DNA of 64,000 nucleotides from Bacillus sp. HMF5848 (GTDB taxonomy: Bacteria > Bacillota > Bacilli > Bacillales > HMF5848), in NCBI RefSeq assembly GCF_003944835.1, contig NZ_RWIV01000001.1, positions 3,709,501-3,773,500 of the forward strand. Direction: 5' to 3'. Within the stretch, counting starts at the first letter, position 1. The number at the start of each line of letters is the position of its first letter. Under the pieces are notes generated by a model. It saw only the letters and a list, made by a program, of their open reading frames with translations, did no database searches and was not told where the DNA came from. Positions 36,109 to 45,623 of the stretch are shown here, piece after piece. The position numbers and the translations under genes were made by a program.

Positions 36109-37323
36109 TCACCGTTCATTTTTTTTTAGAAATAGACTATTATATTTAGATCCGTTTAAATATACTTCTTCCATTTTGGGGCCAATAACAGACAAATCAA
36201 ATTTCAATAAATCATTATGGTCAATCCCCATTTTTAAATCTTTTAAATCTTTTAAATCTTTATTTAGTTTAAGTAAAATATACTTAGCCCAATACTCTGC
36301 TCCTCTATCAAGTGTTATATATTCAATAAGACCTAAGTTTGCTTCGGGCTGACAAGCATCAGAGGCGAAACACCTAACTCCCGCAGCTTGTGCTTCAATT
36401 AATACATTGCCAAATCCTTCATAAATAGAGGGGAGTAAAAATGCGTCACATATTGCTAAAACTTTTGAGATATCTGTCTTGCTATCGAGTAATAACACAT
36501 TACGCTCTATTTTAAGTTCTATAATACGGTCTTTAATCTGTTTTTCCAGATGACCAATACCAATAATAATTAAAAACACCTGAGGTGTTTGCCGGAGCAT
36601 TTCTGCAAATACTTCTAATAAAAAAAGTTGATTTTTCTGTTCGGTATATCTCCCAACATGTAATAAATTGATATTGTCTTTACATACACCTAGTTCCTTA
36701 TAAATACTAGACTTGTCATAAAATTGACTATCAATAAACTTTTTTATGTTTATAGGGTTGGGGACAACTTCAGTCCTTTTATCCATCATTATACCTTTAC
36801 CAAAAAGATACTCACATGCTGCTTTTGAACAACCCCAAATATGCGTAGCATATCTTTTACAAAACCAAATGCGAAGTTTTCTTATATATATATTTGTCAT
36901 TTTTGGTTTGGATTTATCATCTATACCTGTATTATGGCTATGTGCAATTCTGATAGGGACCTTGGCAAGTTTAGCCGATATTATTGAAAATCCATCTAAT
37001 AAAGGATTCGCAATATGAATGGCTGTATATGGTCCTTCTCTTTTTAGTAGTCTATAAAGACTATAAATAAAATATAAATCCATAAGTATATTCCATCTAC
37101 GATTACCCTTATGCTTAGTTTTTATAAATAAATTGAATACTCTCCCACCGTAGGCCTCTATTTCATCATGAAAGTGTCCTTTTTCTGGCTTTCTAACTGC
37201 AAAATCGATCAAGAGATTTTCATGGTTAATTCCTCTGTAAACCTCCATAATTGTTTTTTCAATCCCACCTATATCAACGGGTAAACCATTTACGAACAAT
37301 ACCTTTTGATGACTTGATTTCAT
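36109..37323 (-). CDS. Family 4 glycosyltransferase
   Basis: About 404 aa from ATG 37323, eight bases after GAGGTG. GT-B fold: the N-terminal glycine loop DIGGIEKTIMEVYRGIN, a central HVGRYTEQKNQLFLLEVF and the C-terminal donor site LLPSIYEGFGNVLIEAQAAG. These retaining enzymes use UDP- or GDP-sugars. It overlaps or abuts its neighbours, with the UDP-glucose dehydrogenase-like gene starting six bases after its end, so the genes should be cotranscribed. Confidence 0.9.
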   Translation of the reverse strand: MKSSHQKVLFVNGLPVDIGGIEKTIMEVYRGINHENLLIDFAVRKPEKGHFHDEIEAYGGRVFNLFIKTKHKGNRRWNILMDLYFIYSLYRLLKREGPYTAIHIANPLLDGFSIISAKLAKVPIRIAHSHNTGIDDKSKPKMTNIYIRKLRIWFCKRYATHIWGCSKAACEYLFGKGIMMDKRTEVVPNPINIKKFIDSQFYDKSSIYKELGVCKDNINLLHVGRYTEQKNQLFLLEVFAEMLRQTPQVFLIIIGIGHLEKQIKDRIIELKIERNVLLLDSKTDISKVLAICDAFLLPSIYEGFGNVLIEAQAAGVRCFASDACQPEANLGLIEYITLDRGAEYWAKYILLKLNKDLKDLKDLKMGIDHNDLLKFDLSVIGPKMEEVYLNGSKYNSLFLKKNER

Positions 37324-37346
37324 ACCACTACACCTCATTTAAATCT

Positions 37347-38483
37347 TTAATCAGCAATTGCATAACATATTGTTTCTGCAGCTGTGTCACTGTAGTGTCT
37401 CATAAAAATTTTATATTCCGGATAAAGTTTCTTGATATACAAAGGTATTTCTACTATATCAAGGGGGTTATGATATATACAGATTGCTAGCTTAGGTCTG
37501 AACTTTTTAATACTGTATTCTGCCCCTTTTAGTGCTTCTAATTCTGCCCCTTCTATATCTAACTTAATAAAAGTGACGGGTTTTCTATTAAGCACACTAT
37601 CAATGGAAGTAACTGGTACCTCAATATTTCCAGATATGTTTAATCCACTTGCTCCATCATTTGTGGCATTAAACTTTAATCTTTTAATTTCACTCCACAA
37701 TCCGCACCTAAAAAGTTCAATGTTTTTGAATTCGTTAAATTTCTCTGAGAATTCCTTACATTTTGATTGCTCTGGTTCAAATGAGTATATTTGTTTAAAT
37801 TGTCCTTTACTTTGCTTCAAGAATTCCTCTACTGTATCCCCAGTAAATGCTCCTCCATCAATAAACACTTCATTTTTAGATATTTTTATTAAACTAGGGT
37901 CGAAATATTGTGGAGTGACACTTTGTTGAGGAATAAGATATGATTTATTTGAAGTTTTACAATAGTTTATTCGATCAACTAAAATTTTTCTAGATTTCTC
38001 ATCAGCTAAAAATTCATATACACACTTGAATTTCTGAATATTGTCATAAACAACTTGAGAATAATTTTTGAATATTGTAAAACAATTCAAGTCTCCAATC
38101 ATTTCATCTTCGCTTCTTGATACCAAACATTGATTCAAATTATTTTCTTTAAGTAACTCATGAATTTCATTAAAGTAGTTGATGGAAGTAACTACAATAT
38201 AACTATCTCGGTAACTAGTTTTAAGTTCATTAAGGCTAATGACTTTTAAATCATTAATTACTTGACCTATCTTTTTCTTATTTGTATCACAAAAGAATAC
38301 CTCTGGGTTACCATCCATTTTTTTAAAGTAATTACTAAAGAAGATTCCAACTTCTCCCGCTCCGAAAAGAATAATTGGCTTTTGACTTTCTTTAATTAGA
38401 TTTGAACACTTATTGATTAGTTTTACACATTGATTCGGTTCATTAGTAATCAGTTCCCTTGAAAAATACTTTTGCACTAACAT
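37347..38483 (-). CDS. FkbM-family methyltransferase with N-terminal Rossmann domain, copy 2
   Basis: 378 aa. Residues 30-110 hold a Rossmann-like module (KPIILFGAGEVGIFFSNYF, VFFCDTNKKKIGQVIND). From about 200 comes an S-adenosylmethionine-dependent FkbM domain (EVFIDGGAFTGDTVEEFLKQ, TFIKLDIEGAELEALKGAEY). It is a paralogue of the gene immediately upstream, with the same domain order. FkbM enzymes O-methylate sugars or macrocycles, so two methylation positions on the glycan are likely. The start overlaps the preceding stop; ATG 38483 or GTG 38477 could be used. Confidence 0.88.
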   Translation of the reverse strand: MLVQKYFSRELITNEPNQCVKLINKCSNLIKESQKPIILFGAGEVGIFFSNYFKKMDGNPEVFFCDTNKKKIGQVINDLKVISLNELKTSYRDSYIVVTSINYFNEIHELLKENNLNQCLVSRSEDEMIGDLNCFTIFKNYSQVVYDNIQKFKCVYEFLADEKSRKILVDRINYCKTSNKSYLIPQQSVTPQYFDPSLIKISKNEVFIDGGAFTGDTVEEFLKQSKGQFKQIYSFEPEQSKCKEFSEKFNEFKNIELFRCGLWSEIKRLKFNATNDGASGLNISGNIEVPVTSIDSVLNRKPVTFIKLDIEGAELEALKGAEYSIKKFRPKLAICIYHNPLDIVEIPLYIKKLYPEYKIFMRHYSDTAAETICYAIAD

Positions 38484-39619
38484 GTCACCTCACTTGGTAT
38501 AGCATAGAGTACCGTTTCTGAGCCTCCATAATTATAATGTCTCAGATAAAACTTATAGGTCGGTACTATTTCGTTCAAGTATAGTGGAATTTCAATTATG
38601 TCCTCTGGTTTATGATAGACACAAATAGCCAATTTAGGCCTGTACTTTTTAATTGACTGCTCTGCTCCTTTTAAAGCTTCTAGTTCTACACCCTCAATAT
38701 CCATTTTAATAAAGGTGACAGGTGATTCTTGTAAAAACTCATCTATTGATGTTACGTTAATTAAGATATCTCCATTCTTATCTACATTACTTGAACCACT
38801 ACCTAAAGCATTAAATTTCAAAACCGTACTGTTACTCCAGAGCCCCTTATCAATTAAATGTACGTTTTTGTAGCCTTTAACTTTCTTTTGAAATTCCATA
38901 TGTTTACTAATCTCAGGTTCAAAAGAGTAAATTGTTGAAAACTTTCCATCTGTTTGCTTTATAAATTCATCTACTGTGTCTCCTGTATATCCACCTCCAT
39001 CGATGAATATTTCATTATCAGAAATGGAAACAATACCTCTCTCAAAGTATTGTGATGATACACTCTTTAACGGAGCGAGATATTTTGTATTTAATGTTAT
39101 ACAATAATTCAATCTATCAATATAAACTCTTCTGGAAAACTCATCCTCTAGTCGTCTATAAACGGTACTGAATTCTGTTAAGTGATCACTAATAAATTTC
39201 TTATAGTTTTGAAACGCATCATAAAAATGTATATCATCAGTAATTACTGAATGAATAGATAAATCCAAAAGAGGTTTTAAACCTTTTTCTTCTAACTGCA
39301 TTCTTAAATCATGATAAAAGGCTAGTGAAGTGACTATTATATAGCATTCTCTATACTTTTTGTTAAGTTCATTAAAACTTATGACAGGGACACCATCTAT
39401 TACTTGCCCCCATTTATTAGAATTGTTATCACAGAAATATATCTCTCTTAAATTATCGAGCCTTTTTAAAATACTTAAATAAAACTGACCAATACCACCA
39501 GCTCCAAATAAGACAATCGGCTTACTCTCTTTTTTTAATGCTTCACCACATACATCAAGCAACAATGTGACTTGATTCTTCTCATTGGAAAGTAGATCTA
39601 AAGAAAACTCTTTTACCAC
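38477..39619 (-). CDS. FkbM-family methyltransferase with N-terminal Rossmann domain, copy 1
   Basis: 380 aa, starting GTG 39619 with GGAG ten bases before. Residues 33-110 form the Rossmann module (KPIVLFGAGGIGQFYLSIL, YFCDNNSNKWGQVIDGVPVI). The methyltransferase domain shows EIFIDGGGYTGDTVDEFIKQ and FIKMDIEGVELEALKGAEQS. Compared with its neighbour at 37347-38483 the two are clearly homologous over the full length and probably arose by tandem duplication. It would methylate a sugar hydroxyl using SAM. Confidence 0.88.
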   Translation of the reverse strand: MVKEFSLDLLSNEKNQVTLLLDVCGEALKKESKPIVLFGAGGIGQFYLSILKRLDNLREIYFCDNNSNKWGQVIDGVPVISFNELNKKYRECYIIVTSLAFYHDLRMQLEEKGLKPLLDLSIHSVITDDIHFYDAFQNYKKFISDHLTEFSTVYRRLEDEFSRRVYIDRLNYCITLNTKYLAPLKSVSSQYFERGIVSISDNEIFIDGGGYTGDTVDEFIKQTDGKFSTIYSFEPEISKHMEFQKKVKGYKNVHLIDKGLWSNSTVLKFNALGSGSSNVDKNGDILINVTSIDEFLQESPVTFIKMDIEGVELEALKGAEQSIKKYRPKLAICVYHKPEDIIEIPLYLNEIVPTYKFYLRHYNYGGSETVLYAIPSEVTC

Positions 39620-40695
39620 TCAAATTCGCTCCTATCACTTTGTAATAGATATTCTAGATATCTTTGTATCCCTTCTTCAATAGCGATTTGTTGCTTAAAA
39701 TTAAGGAGCTTCTTTGCTTTAGTTAAATCAGGACAGCGTCTATTTGGATTATCTGTTAAATAATCTTTATCCGGATGTTTATGAAAAACTATTTTCCCAT
39801 TATAACCATAAACTTCTCGTCCAACTTTTTGAAACAACTCAGCTAATTGAACAATAGTCAACTCTTGTTGATCAGACCCGATATTAAAAATTTCAAATTC
39901 CTCATAAAGGGCTACTTTTATATATCCGACTGTTGCGTCAGGAATATAAGCTAATGTCCTAGTTGGCTTCCCATCTGAATAAATAACAATATCTCTATTA
40001 TCAATTATGTCTTTTGCAAAATCAGCCGTAACTCTTTGATCATTTATCCTCATACCTGGACCAAAATTATTAAATGGACGTACTATTTTTATTGGCATGT
40101 TAAATTGTTTAGCAAAGTTATAACAGAGTGTTTCACCAAAACGTTTTGACTCATCATAACATGCTCTTGGTCCACATGGATTAACATTTCCCCAGTAACT
40201 TTCTGGTGTGGGAATTATATCTGGATCACCATAGATTTCACTTGTCGAGTAAAAAAGGAAACTTTTTAACGGTTTATTTCTGTAAAAGTCTAACAACCTG
40301 CGTAACCCAATAACATCTGCATCCATTGTTTCAATAGGATACTGACGGTAAAACACAGGCGAAGCAAGGGAAGCCATATGGAAGATAACATCAGCATCCT
40401 TTGCAAATTCAAGTTCACATTGAATTACATCTAACTCCCTTAAATCAAAAAGAGAGTTAGCAACTATACGTTTTACCCAAGTAGGTCTTCCGAACATATA
40501 GTTATCTATCCCATAAACTTTTCTTATACCTAGTTGTCTTCCGTACTCCGAAAAAAAATGCAGTAAAGTATAACCTAACGACCCTGCAAATCCTGTTATT
40601 AATATGGTTCTACCATGAAATTTTTCTTTTTCTTTTTCGGTTAGTGAATTGTAGATAAACCTCACATCTTTACTAACAATTGATGGAATATTCAT
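39613..40695 (-). CDS. NAD-dependent nucleotide-sugar epimerase/dehydratase (UXS-like)
   Basis: 360 aa extended short-chain dehydrogenase. The NAD loop is GFAGSLGYTLLHFF, the catalytic YxxxK is CYDESKRFGETLCYNFAKQ, and STSEIYGDPDIIPTPESYWG with NVNPCGPRACYDE closely recalls UDP-glucuronate decarboxylases (UXS). A glucose-1-phosphate cytidylyltransferase gene lies just upstream, so a CDP-sugar substrate is also possible. The ribosome site is GAGGTG. I would not choose between epimerase, dehydratase and decarboxylase from sequence alone. Confidence 0.85.
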   Translation of the reverse strand: MNIPSIVSKDVRFIYNSLTEKEKEKFHGRTILITGFAGSLGYTLLHFFSEYGRQLGIRKVYGIDNYMFGRPTWVKRIVANSLFDLRELDVIQCELEFAKDADVIFHMASLASPVFYRQYPIETMDADVIGLRRLLDFYRNKPLKSFLFYSTSEIYGDPDIIPTPESYWGNVNPCGPRACYDESKRFGETLCYNFAKQFNMPIKIVRPFNNFGPGMRINDQRVTADFAKDIIDNRDIVIYSDGKPTRTLAYIPDATVGYIKVALYEEFEIFNIGSDQQELTIVQLAELFQKVGREVYGYNGKIVFHKHPDKDYLTDNPNRRCPDLTKAKKLLNFKQQIAIEEGIQRYLEYLLQSDRSEFEW

Positions 40696-40706
40696 TTTCT
40701 ACACCT

Positions 40707-41486
40707 CTATTCCCATAGCTTCCATGGAGCATTGTGGCTCTTCCACAAAGATTCAAGAAGTCCTTTGTCACGCTGTGTATCCATGCACTGCCAATATCCA
40801 TAATGCTTATATGGGCTAACTTTGCCCTGTTCTGCAAGTTTAACTAAGGTACCACTTTCAAAGATTGTGCAATCTCCATCTATATAATCAAAAACATCTG
40901 GTTCGACAACCATAAATCCACCGTTTATCCAACCGCCTAATTCAACTGACTTTTCAACAAAACGCTCTACTTTCTTAGTTGAATCATTTATATCTAATAC
41001 GCCAAAACGCCCCCCTGGCTGAATTGCAGTCATTGTTACGATAGAATCATTTTGTTTGTGAAACTCCTCTAAATCATTTATATCCACATCAGAAACGCCA
41101 TCACCATAAGTAAGCATAAATCTATCATTCCCAATGTATTTTTGTATCCTCTTAATCCTTCCACCAGTCATAGTATCAAGACCAGTATCAACTAAGGTAA
41201 CCTTCCAAGGTTCCGCCATATTATTATGTACGATCATTTGATTTCTATTTTTAAAATCAAAGGTTATATCTGATGTATGTAGATAATAATCCGCAAAAAA
41301 TTCTTTAATAACATACCCTTTGTATCCCAAACAAATGATAAAGTCATTATATCCATAATAACTATATATTTTCATTATGTGCCATAATATTGGCCGCTCG
41401 CCTATATTTATCATCGGTTTTGGCTTGAGGTGACTCTCTTCACTTATTCTCGTACCATAACCCCCAGCTAAAATAACCACTTTCAT
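40707..41486 (-). CDS. rfbF: Glucose-1-phosphate cytidylyltransferase
   Basis: About 259 aa, ATG 41486. It opens MKVVILAGGYGTRISEESHL with the nucleotidyltransferase signature, followed by KPKPMINIGERPILWHIMKI. HTSDITFDFKNRNQM and LTYGDGVSDVDINDLEEFHK are typical of RfbF, which makes CDP-glucose from CTP and glucose-1-phosphate. CDP-glucose is normally passed to a 4,6-dehydratase (RfbG); no clear RfbG is seen, so the next gene (39613-40695) may take this role or the pathway differs. Confidence 0.9.
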   Translation of the reverse strand: MKVVILAGGYGTRISEESHLKPKPMINIGERPILWHIMKIYSYYGYNDFIICLGYKGYVIKEFFADYYLHTSDITFDFKNRNQMIVHNNMAEPWKVTLVDTGLDTMTGGRIKRIQKYIGNDRFMLTYGDGVSDVDINDLEEFHKQNDSIVTMTAIQPGGRFGVLDINDSTKKVERFVEKSVELGGWINGGFMVVEPDVFDYIDGDCTIFESGTLVKLAEQGKVSPYKHYGYWQCMDTQRDKGLLESLWKSHNAPWKLWE

Positions 41487-41493
41487 ATACAAC

Positions 41494-43230
41494 TCAACAT
41501 CCTTTATTTTTAAGCAACATTATTTCTTGTTCTATTTCGTATTTTGCTAATTCATCATTACAAACAGTAAAAGCTACTTCTAAGCATTTTAATGCATCAC
41601 CTTTTAACCCAGAGTTAGCATAGGCACGGCCCGCGAGCAATAATGCATCAGAGTCATTGTCATAAAAAATAGTTAAAACTTTCGCTGCTACAGCAGCATT
41701 AATTTTATCATTCTTTAAAGTAAGTAGATAAATTTTATAAGATAACCCCACTTTATCTAACGGATAAGCTTCCAATAATTTACAAAGTATGTTTAACGCT
41801 AAATCATAATCATTTATTTCAATATACCTTCCAATATTAGTCATTAATTCATCTTTTGAAAAATCAGTTATTTTCGGGGTGAACTTAAATAATTCTTCCT
41901 TTAATATTTCAGAAAAATCATTATCAATTAATTTATTTATCTTGCTTCCTATATGACCATAATTACCATTTAAAATATCAACAAAAATACTCTTATTTTG
42001 AATGATGATATTATCAATTCCTCGATTAAACAAGCCTTTTATTTCTATTTTCCCAATATAAGATAAATAATTAAATAAATATTCAGATCCAAACTGGTTA
42101 ATATTTTTTTCATCAAATACTGAAGAAAGGAATAATAAAAATGCATCATGAGGAGTTGTATTGTTATTAGTGACCGATTTACATAACCTGAATAGATAAG
42201 AATTATTAAGCAATGTTATATCGCTCGAAACAGTTATATCTTTTATCGATTCTATTACAGACCTTGAAAATGTTGGAATCAATTCATGTTCTGTTAAGAT
42301 ATCGTATAATTCTTTATCATTAATGATGTTTTCCGTAGCCTTTAACTTTTCAAATATTGAAGAATTATTTGCATTCCATATCATCTCGATTAACTCTTTA
42401 ATGGATATATATAAGACCTGTGCTATGAATTCTACATTCTTGTTATGGAGTTTCTCCCAACTCAATAATAGTTCCTTTGTCCTATAATATATCACTATAT
42501 AATCCTTATACCTTTTATCATCTGTATCAGTTTTATAATATGAGTTTCCTCTAACTCTGTAATAGTGTAATACTTTGTTAACTCCAACAATTTTTTGTGA
42601 AAAAGATAAACAATCTAAGCAAAATAATGTGTCTCCAGCATTCTTTAAAATTAGTGGATTTTCATTCCTATATAGTATTTGTTTCAAAACAATTGATACT
42701 TTTATTAGTTTCCCCCACATCGGTCTGAGGGAGCGATATACATCAGAAAGAAAGTCACCTAAGTTCGAAGTTTCTTCAATAAAGAAGTCTGGTGGACAAC
42801 TTAGTCCGCGTTCCTGAATATTTTTTTCATTAAACATCTCGGTTCCGCCTAAAACAATATCAGCATCATATTTAATTGCTTGTGTATATAATACTTTTAG
42901 AAACTCTGGATGTAAGAAATCATCACTATCCAAAGCGCAATAGTAATCTGTTTTTAAATTTTCACCATGTGAAACAAATTCTGGATTGTAAGGAACATTG
43001 TAGATAAATGTATTCTTATCATTCTTAAATAATTTGATTCGTTGATCTTTTTTCGCCAAGGTTTCTAAAATTTCACCAGTACTGTCAATTGATCCGTTAT
43101 CCAGTATGACCCATTCAAAATTCTGAAAAGTTTGGTTCATTACACTGTCAATACACTCTTTAATATACAACTCTGCGTTATATGCTACCGTATATATACT
43201 TATTTTTGGTTCAAGTTCAACATTCTCCAT
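41494..43230 (-). CDS. Family 2 glycosyltransferase with helical C-terminal repeats
   Basis: 578 aa. The N-terminal GT2 domain shows PKISIYTVAYNAELYIKECI, LDNGSIDSTGEILETLAKKD and the DxD-like metal site CALDSDDFLHPEFL. The C-terminal 350 residues are helical with TPR-like segments, such as EINDYDLALNILCKLLEAYP and ALLLAGRAYANSGLKGDALK. TPR-containing glycosyltransferases are common in flagellin-modification loci. It directly precedes rfbF (7 bp). Confidence 0.87.
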   Translation of the reverse strand: MENVELEPKISIYTVAYNAELYIKECIDSVMNQTFQNFEWVILDNGSIDSTGEILETLAKKDQRIKLFKNDKNTFIYNVPYNPEFVSHGENLKTDYYCALDSDDFLHPEFLKVLYTQAIKYDADIVLGGTEMFNEKNIQERGLSCPPDFFIEETSNLGDFLSDVYRSLRPMWGKLIKVSIVLKQILYRNENPLILKNAGDTLFCLDCLSFSQKIVGVNKVLHYYRVRGNSYYKTDTDDKRYKDYIVIYYRTKELLLSWEKLHNKNVEFIAQVLYISIKELIEMIWNANNSSIFEKLKATENIINDKELYDILTEHELIPTFSRSVIESIKDITVSSDITLLNNSYLFRLCKSVTNNNTTPHDAFLLFLSSVFDEKNINQFGSEYLFNYLSYIGKIEIKGLFNRGIDNIIIQNKSIFVDILNGNYGHIGSKINKLIDNDFSEILKEELFKFTPKITDFSKDELMTNIGRYIEINDYDLALNILCKLLEAYPLDKVGLSYKIYLLTLKNDKINAAVAAKVLTIFYDNDSDALLLAGRAYANSGLKGDALKCLEVAFTVCNDELAKYEIEQEIMLLKNKGC

Positions 43231-43522
43231 ATTTATTAACCACTCCCTTCCACTCTAAATAATTAAAGAATCACGTTTCATTATTTTCTTTGCTACTAAT
43301 TGAATTCAACAAAATATATTAAAATATACAAAAATATCCTTTTTTGCAGTTGTAAAGGTGATCCTGTACAAATCCAAAATAAAGGATACACTCATCATGA
43401 ATAAGAAAACAAAGAACACCTAGTTTCCCTATTTCTATCATAACCAAATCATTATATTAAGTAGCGAATTCAATTACCACTAAACCTTATTCTTTCATAG
43501 TTACTCTAGCATATCTTATTAC
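43231..43522. other. AT-rich gap within the glycan island
   Basis: About 290 bp, very AT-rich. I see no gene or clear promoter, though a promoter for the downstream genes (rfbF and following) could lie here. Confidence 0.4.
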
Positions 43523-45535
43523 TTAAAGTTGACTTTTCATTAGTGAATTTATATTTTGGAGTAATTCTCTTTCAGATTTTATATTCTTATTCTTTAAATC
43601 CTTTTCTGGTTTTCTTGATGTCTTTAACTCACCTTTTAATACATTTAAGTATTTTGAACCTGGATAATACTTTATTGCGATATCAACCAACTTATCCTTA
43701 TCGTCTTGGATATTCATTTCGTCCAAAATTCTAATTGCCAGTATAAAAATTCTATAATCTATCTTATCTTGCTCAATCGCCATAAAAGCAAAGTTTAATG
43801 CTTCATTTTTATTATCTTTTTCTATGAACGATTCAATTATATTAACATATGCTTGTTCATCTAATTTAATTAAGTCATCTATTTGCAGATAAAAATCTAG
43901 AGCAAGATCCTTAAAGCCATTATTGTAAAGTAAGTTGCCCAATTCTACATTTATTGAGAGAGAGGATATCTTGTGGATTACTTGCTCAAATAAGTCATAT
44001 TTTTGATATTCTATACATTTGTTTAATATATAAAGTACCTCATTCTTAATTTTCTCTATGTTATACTCATTAAATTTATTAAGAAAGTAATTCAAACTCT
44101 CTACCTCATGTGAAGAAATGAGTAAGTCACTGTACAACTGAGGTTCATCTAATTGCAACGCTAGTATTAGTATATCTGTGTACTCATTCCATCCTCCTTC
44201 TAGGATGATGTCAAAAGAGTTTTCTTCTATTAATGAATAAGCTTTACGATATTCTCCTTTTAGAAGATACACTTTAAAAAGGAAAGCTGCTGAACAACTA
44301 ACATTCCACTTATCAACATAATGTTCTACTAATTCAATTTCTCCAAGATCTAATAAAGCCTTTAATAAGAGAAGACGATTGATAGGTTTATCTATATTGG
44401 GCTGGTTATTTATAAAAGTAATTAGATTATTTTTCTCTTCATTTTTTACTAGCAGATTATATATTTTTTTTAGTATATAGAAGTCTTGGTCATTAAAATT
44501 CAAAGCTAGAGAGAAATATTTTATAGCATTTATTGTATCTTGTTTCTTTTCGTAAATTTCCCCTAAATACCTGTATGGAATATACTCTAAGTAGTTAATA
44601 CTGTGCTTTGTTTGAAAGTTTCTTTTATTTGCTATTAATTCTAAAAAGATTGACTCTGCGTCTTCATATCTATGTTCATAAACAAACAATTGACCTTTTA
44701 GACATTTAAAGTCCGCTATATTAGTCCAGTACAGTTCTGCATCTTCAAGAACTTCCATCGCATCACTATATCGTTCTAATTGAATTAAACATGTTGCTAT
44801 ACGCTCAACAACTCTTGGCACCCATATAACATCGATATGCTCTTTATTAATATAAGCTTTTTTATACGAATTTAAAGCCTCTTCAATGTTACCTTGTATA
44901 TGATACTCATTTCCCATATTATAGTAATCAAAGCCATGTGAATCGTGCTTTAACTCTCTTTGAATTAGGTTTACATTCCGATCAGTCTTTTTCTTCTCTT
45001 TTTGAGTTTTAACTAAATAACCTGAATGATAAATGTTTAAGTCCATTACACCCACAGATAATGAGCCACCCATCTTAATTAATTGCTCATGTATGGCTCT
45101 ATAAAATTTTATTGAAGAGTCATTTTTATAAATTCTAATAGTTGAGCAGTTGGTAACTTGTTCACCAGAATTCCCAATAAAGTTTACTTGTTCAACAACG
45201 AAAGCATCATATTTTTTCGTTTTTTCAATTTCTTTCATCTCATTTATTTTATTAATTAGGTTTTGTGAATACACAAATTCATCAGCATCTAAGAAAATAA
45301 TCCATTTACCATTAGCTTTAGATTGTGCAAAATTACGGGCGTCTGCAAAATTATTGTTCCACTTATAATCAAATACTTCTGTTGCGTAATCTAATGCGAT
45401 TTGCTTTGTATTATCAGTAGAACCAGTATCTACAATAATAATTTCTTCTATGATATTCTTAACAGAATCTAAACAACGTCGTAAAACTTTCTCCTCATTT
45501 TTCACAATCATACACAAAGAAATATAAGGTTTCAT
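43523..45535 (-). CDS. Family 2 glycosyltransferase with TPR repeats
   Basis: 670 aa from ATG 45535 (MKPYISLCMIVKNEEKVLRR) after AGGAGGGAC; a longer frame runs back into hag and is rejected. The GT2 domain has VDTGSTDNTKQIALDYATEV and FLDADEFVYSQNLI, a signature shared with SunS-like and other protein-linked glycosyltransferases that carry C-terminal TPRs. About 10 TPR-like units follow (YYNMGNEYHIQGNIEEALNS, for example). As the gene nearest hag and similar to protein O/S-glycosyltransferases, it is the best candidate to attach the first sugar to flagellin. Confidence 0.9.
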   Translation of the reverse strand: MKPYISLCMIVKNEEKVLRRCLDSVKNIIEEIIIVDTGSTDNTKQIALDYATEVFDYKWNNNFADARNFAQSKANGKWIIFLDADEFVYSQNLINKINEMKEIEKTKKYDAFVVEQVNFIGNSGEQVTNCSTIRIYKNDSSIKFYRAIHEQLIKMGGSLSVGVMDLNIYHSGYLVKTQKEKKKTDRNVNLIQRELKHDSHGFDYYNMGNEYHIQGNIEEALNSYKKAYINKEHIDVIWVPRVVERIATCLIQLERYSDAMEVLEDAELYWTNIADFKCLKGQLFVYEHRYEDAESIFLELIANKRNFQTKHSINYLEYIPYRYLGEIYEKKQDTINAIKYFSLALNFNDQDFYILKKIYNLLVKNEEKNNLITFINNQPNIDKPINRLLLLKALLDLGEIELVEHYVDKWNVSCSAAFLFKVYLLKGEYRKAYSLIEENSFDIILEGGWNEYTDILILALQLDEPQLYSDLLISSHEVESLNYFLNKFNEYNIEKIKNEVLYILNKCIEYQKYDLFEQVIHKISSLSINVELGNLLYNNGFKDLALDFYLQIDDLIKLDEQAYVNIIESFIEKDNKNEALNFAFMAIEQDKIDYRIFILAIRILDEMNIQDDKDKLVDIAIKYYPGSKYLNVLKGELKTSRKPEKDLKNKNIKSERELLQNINSLMKSQL

Positions 45536-45568
45536 TTTGTCCCTCCTAGAAGTAATAAGTCCAATAAA

Positions 45569-45602
45569 AATATCGTGCTTTATAAATAAAGCACGATATT
45601 TC
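45569..45602 (-). terminator. Strong terminator after hag
   Basis: Minus strand AAATATCGTGCTTTAT-T-ATAAAGCACGATATTTT-type stem of about 14 bp with a tiny loop, followed by TTATTGG. It isolates hag from the glycan island. Confidence 0.88.
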
Positions 45603-45623
45603 TTTAGAGCTACTACAAGATTA

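Noticed and set aside
29810-45602. Prophage or transposon carrying the glycan island
   Set aside because: No integrase, transposase, phage structural gene or terminal inverted repeat was seen at the borders.
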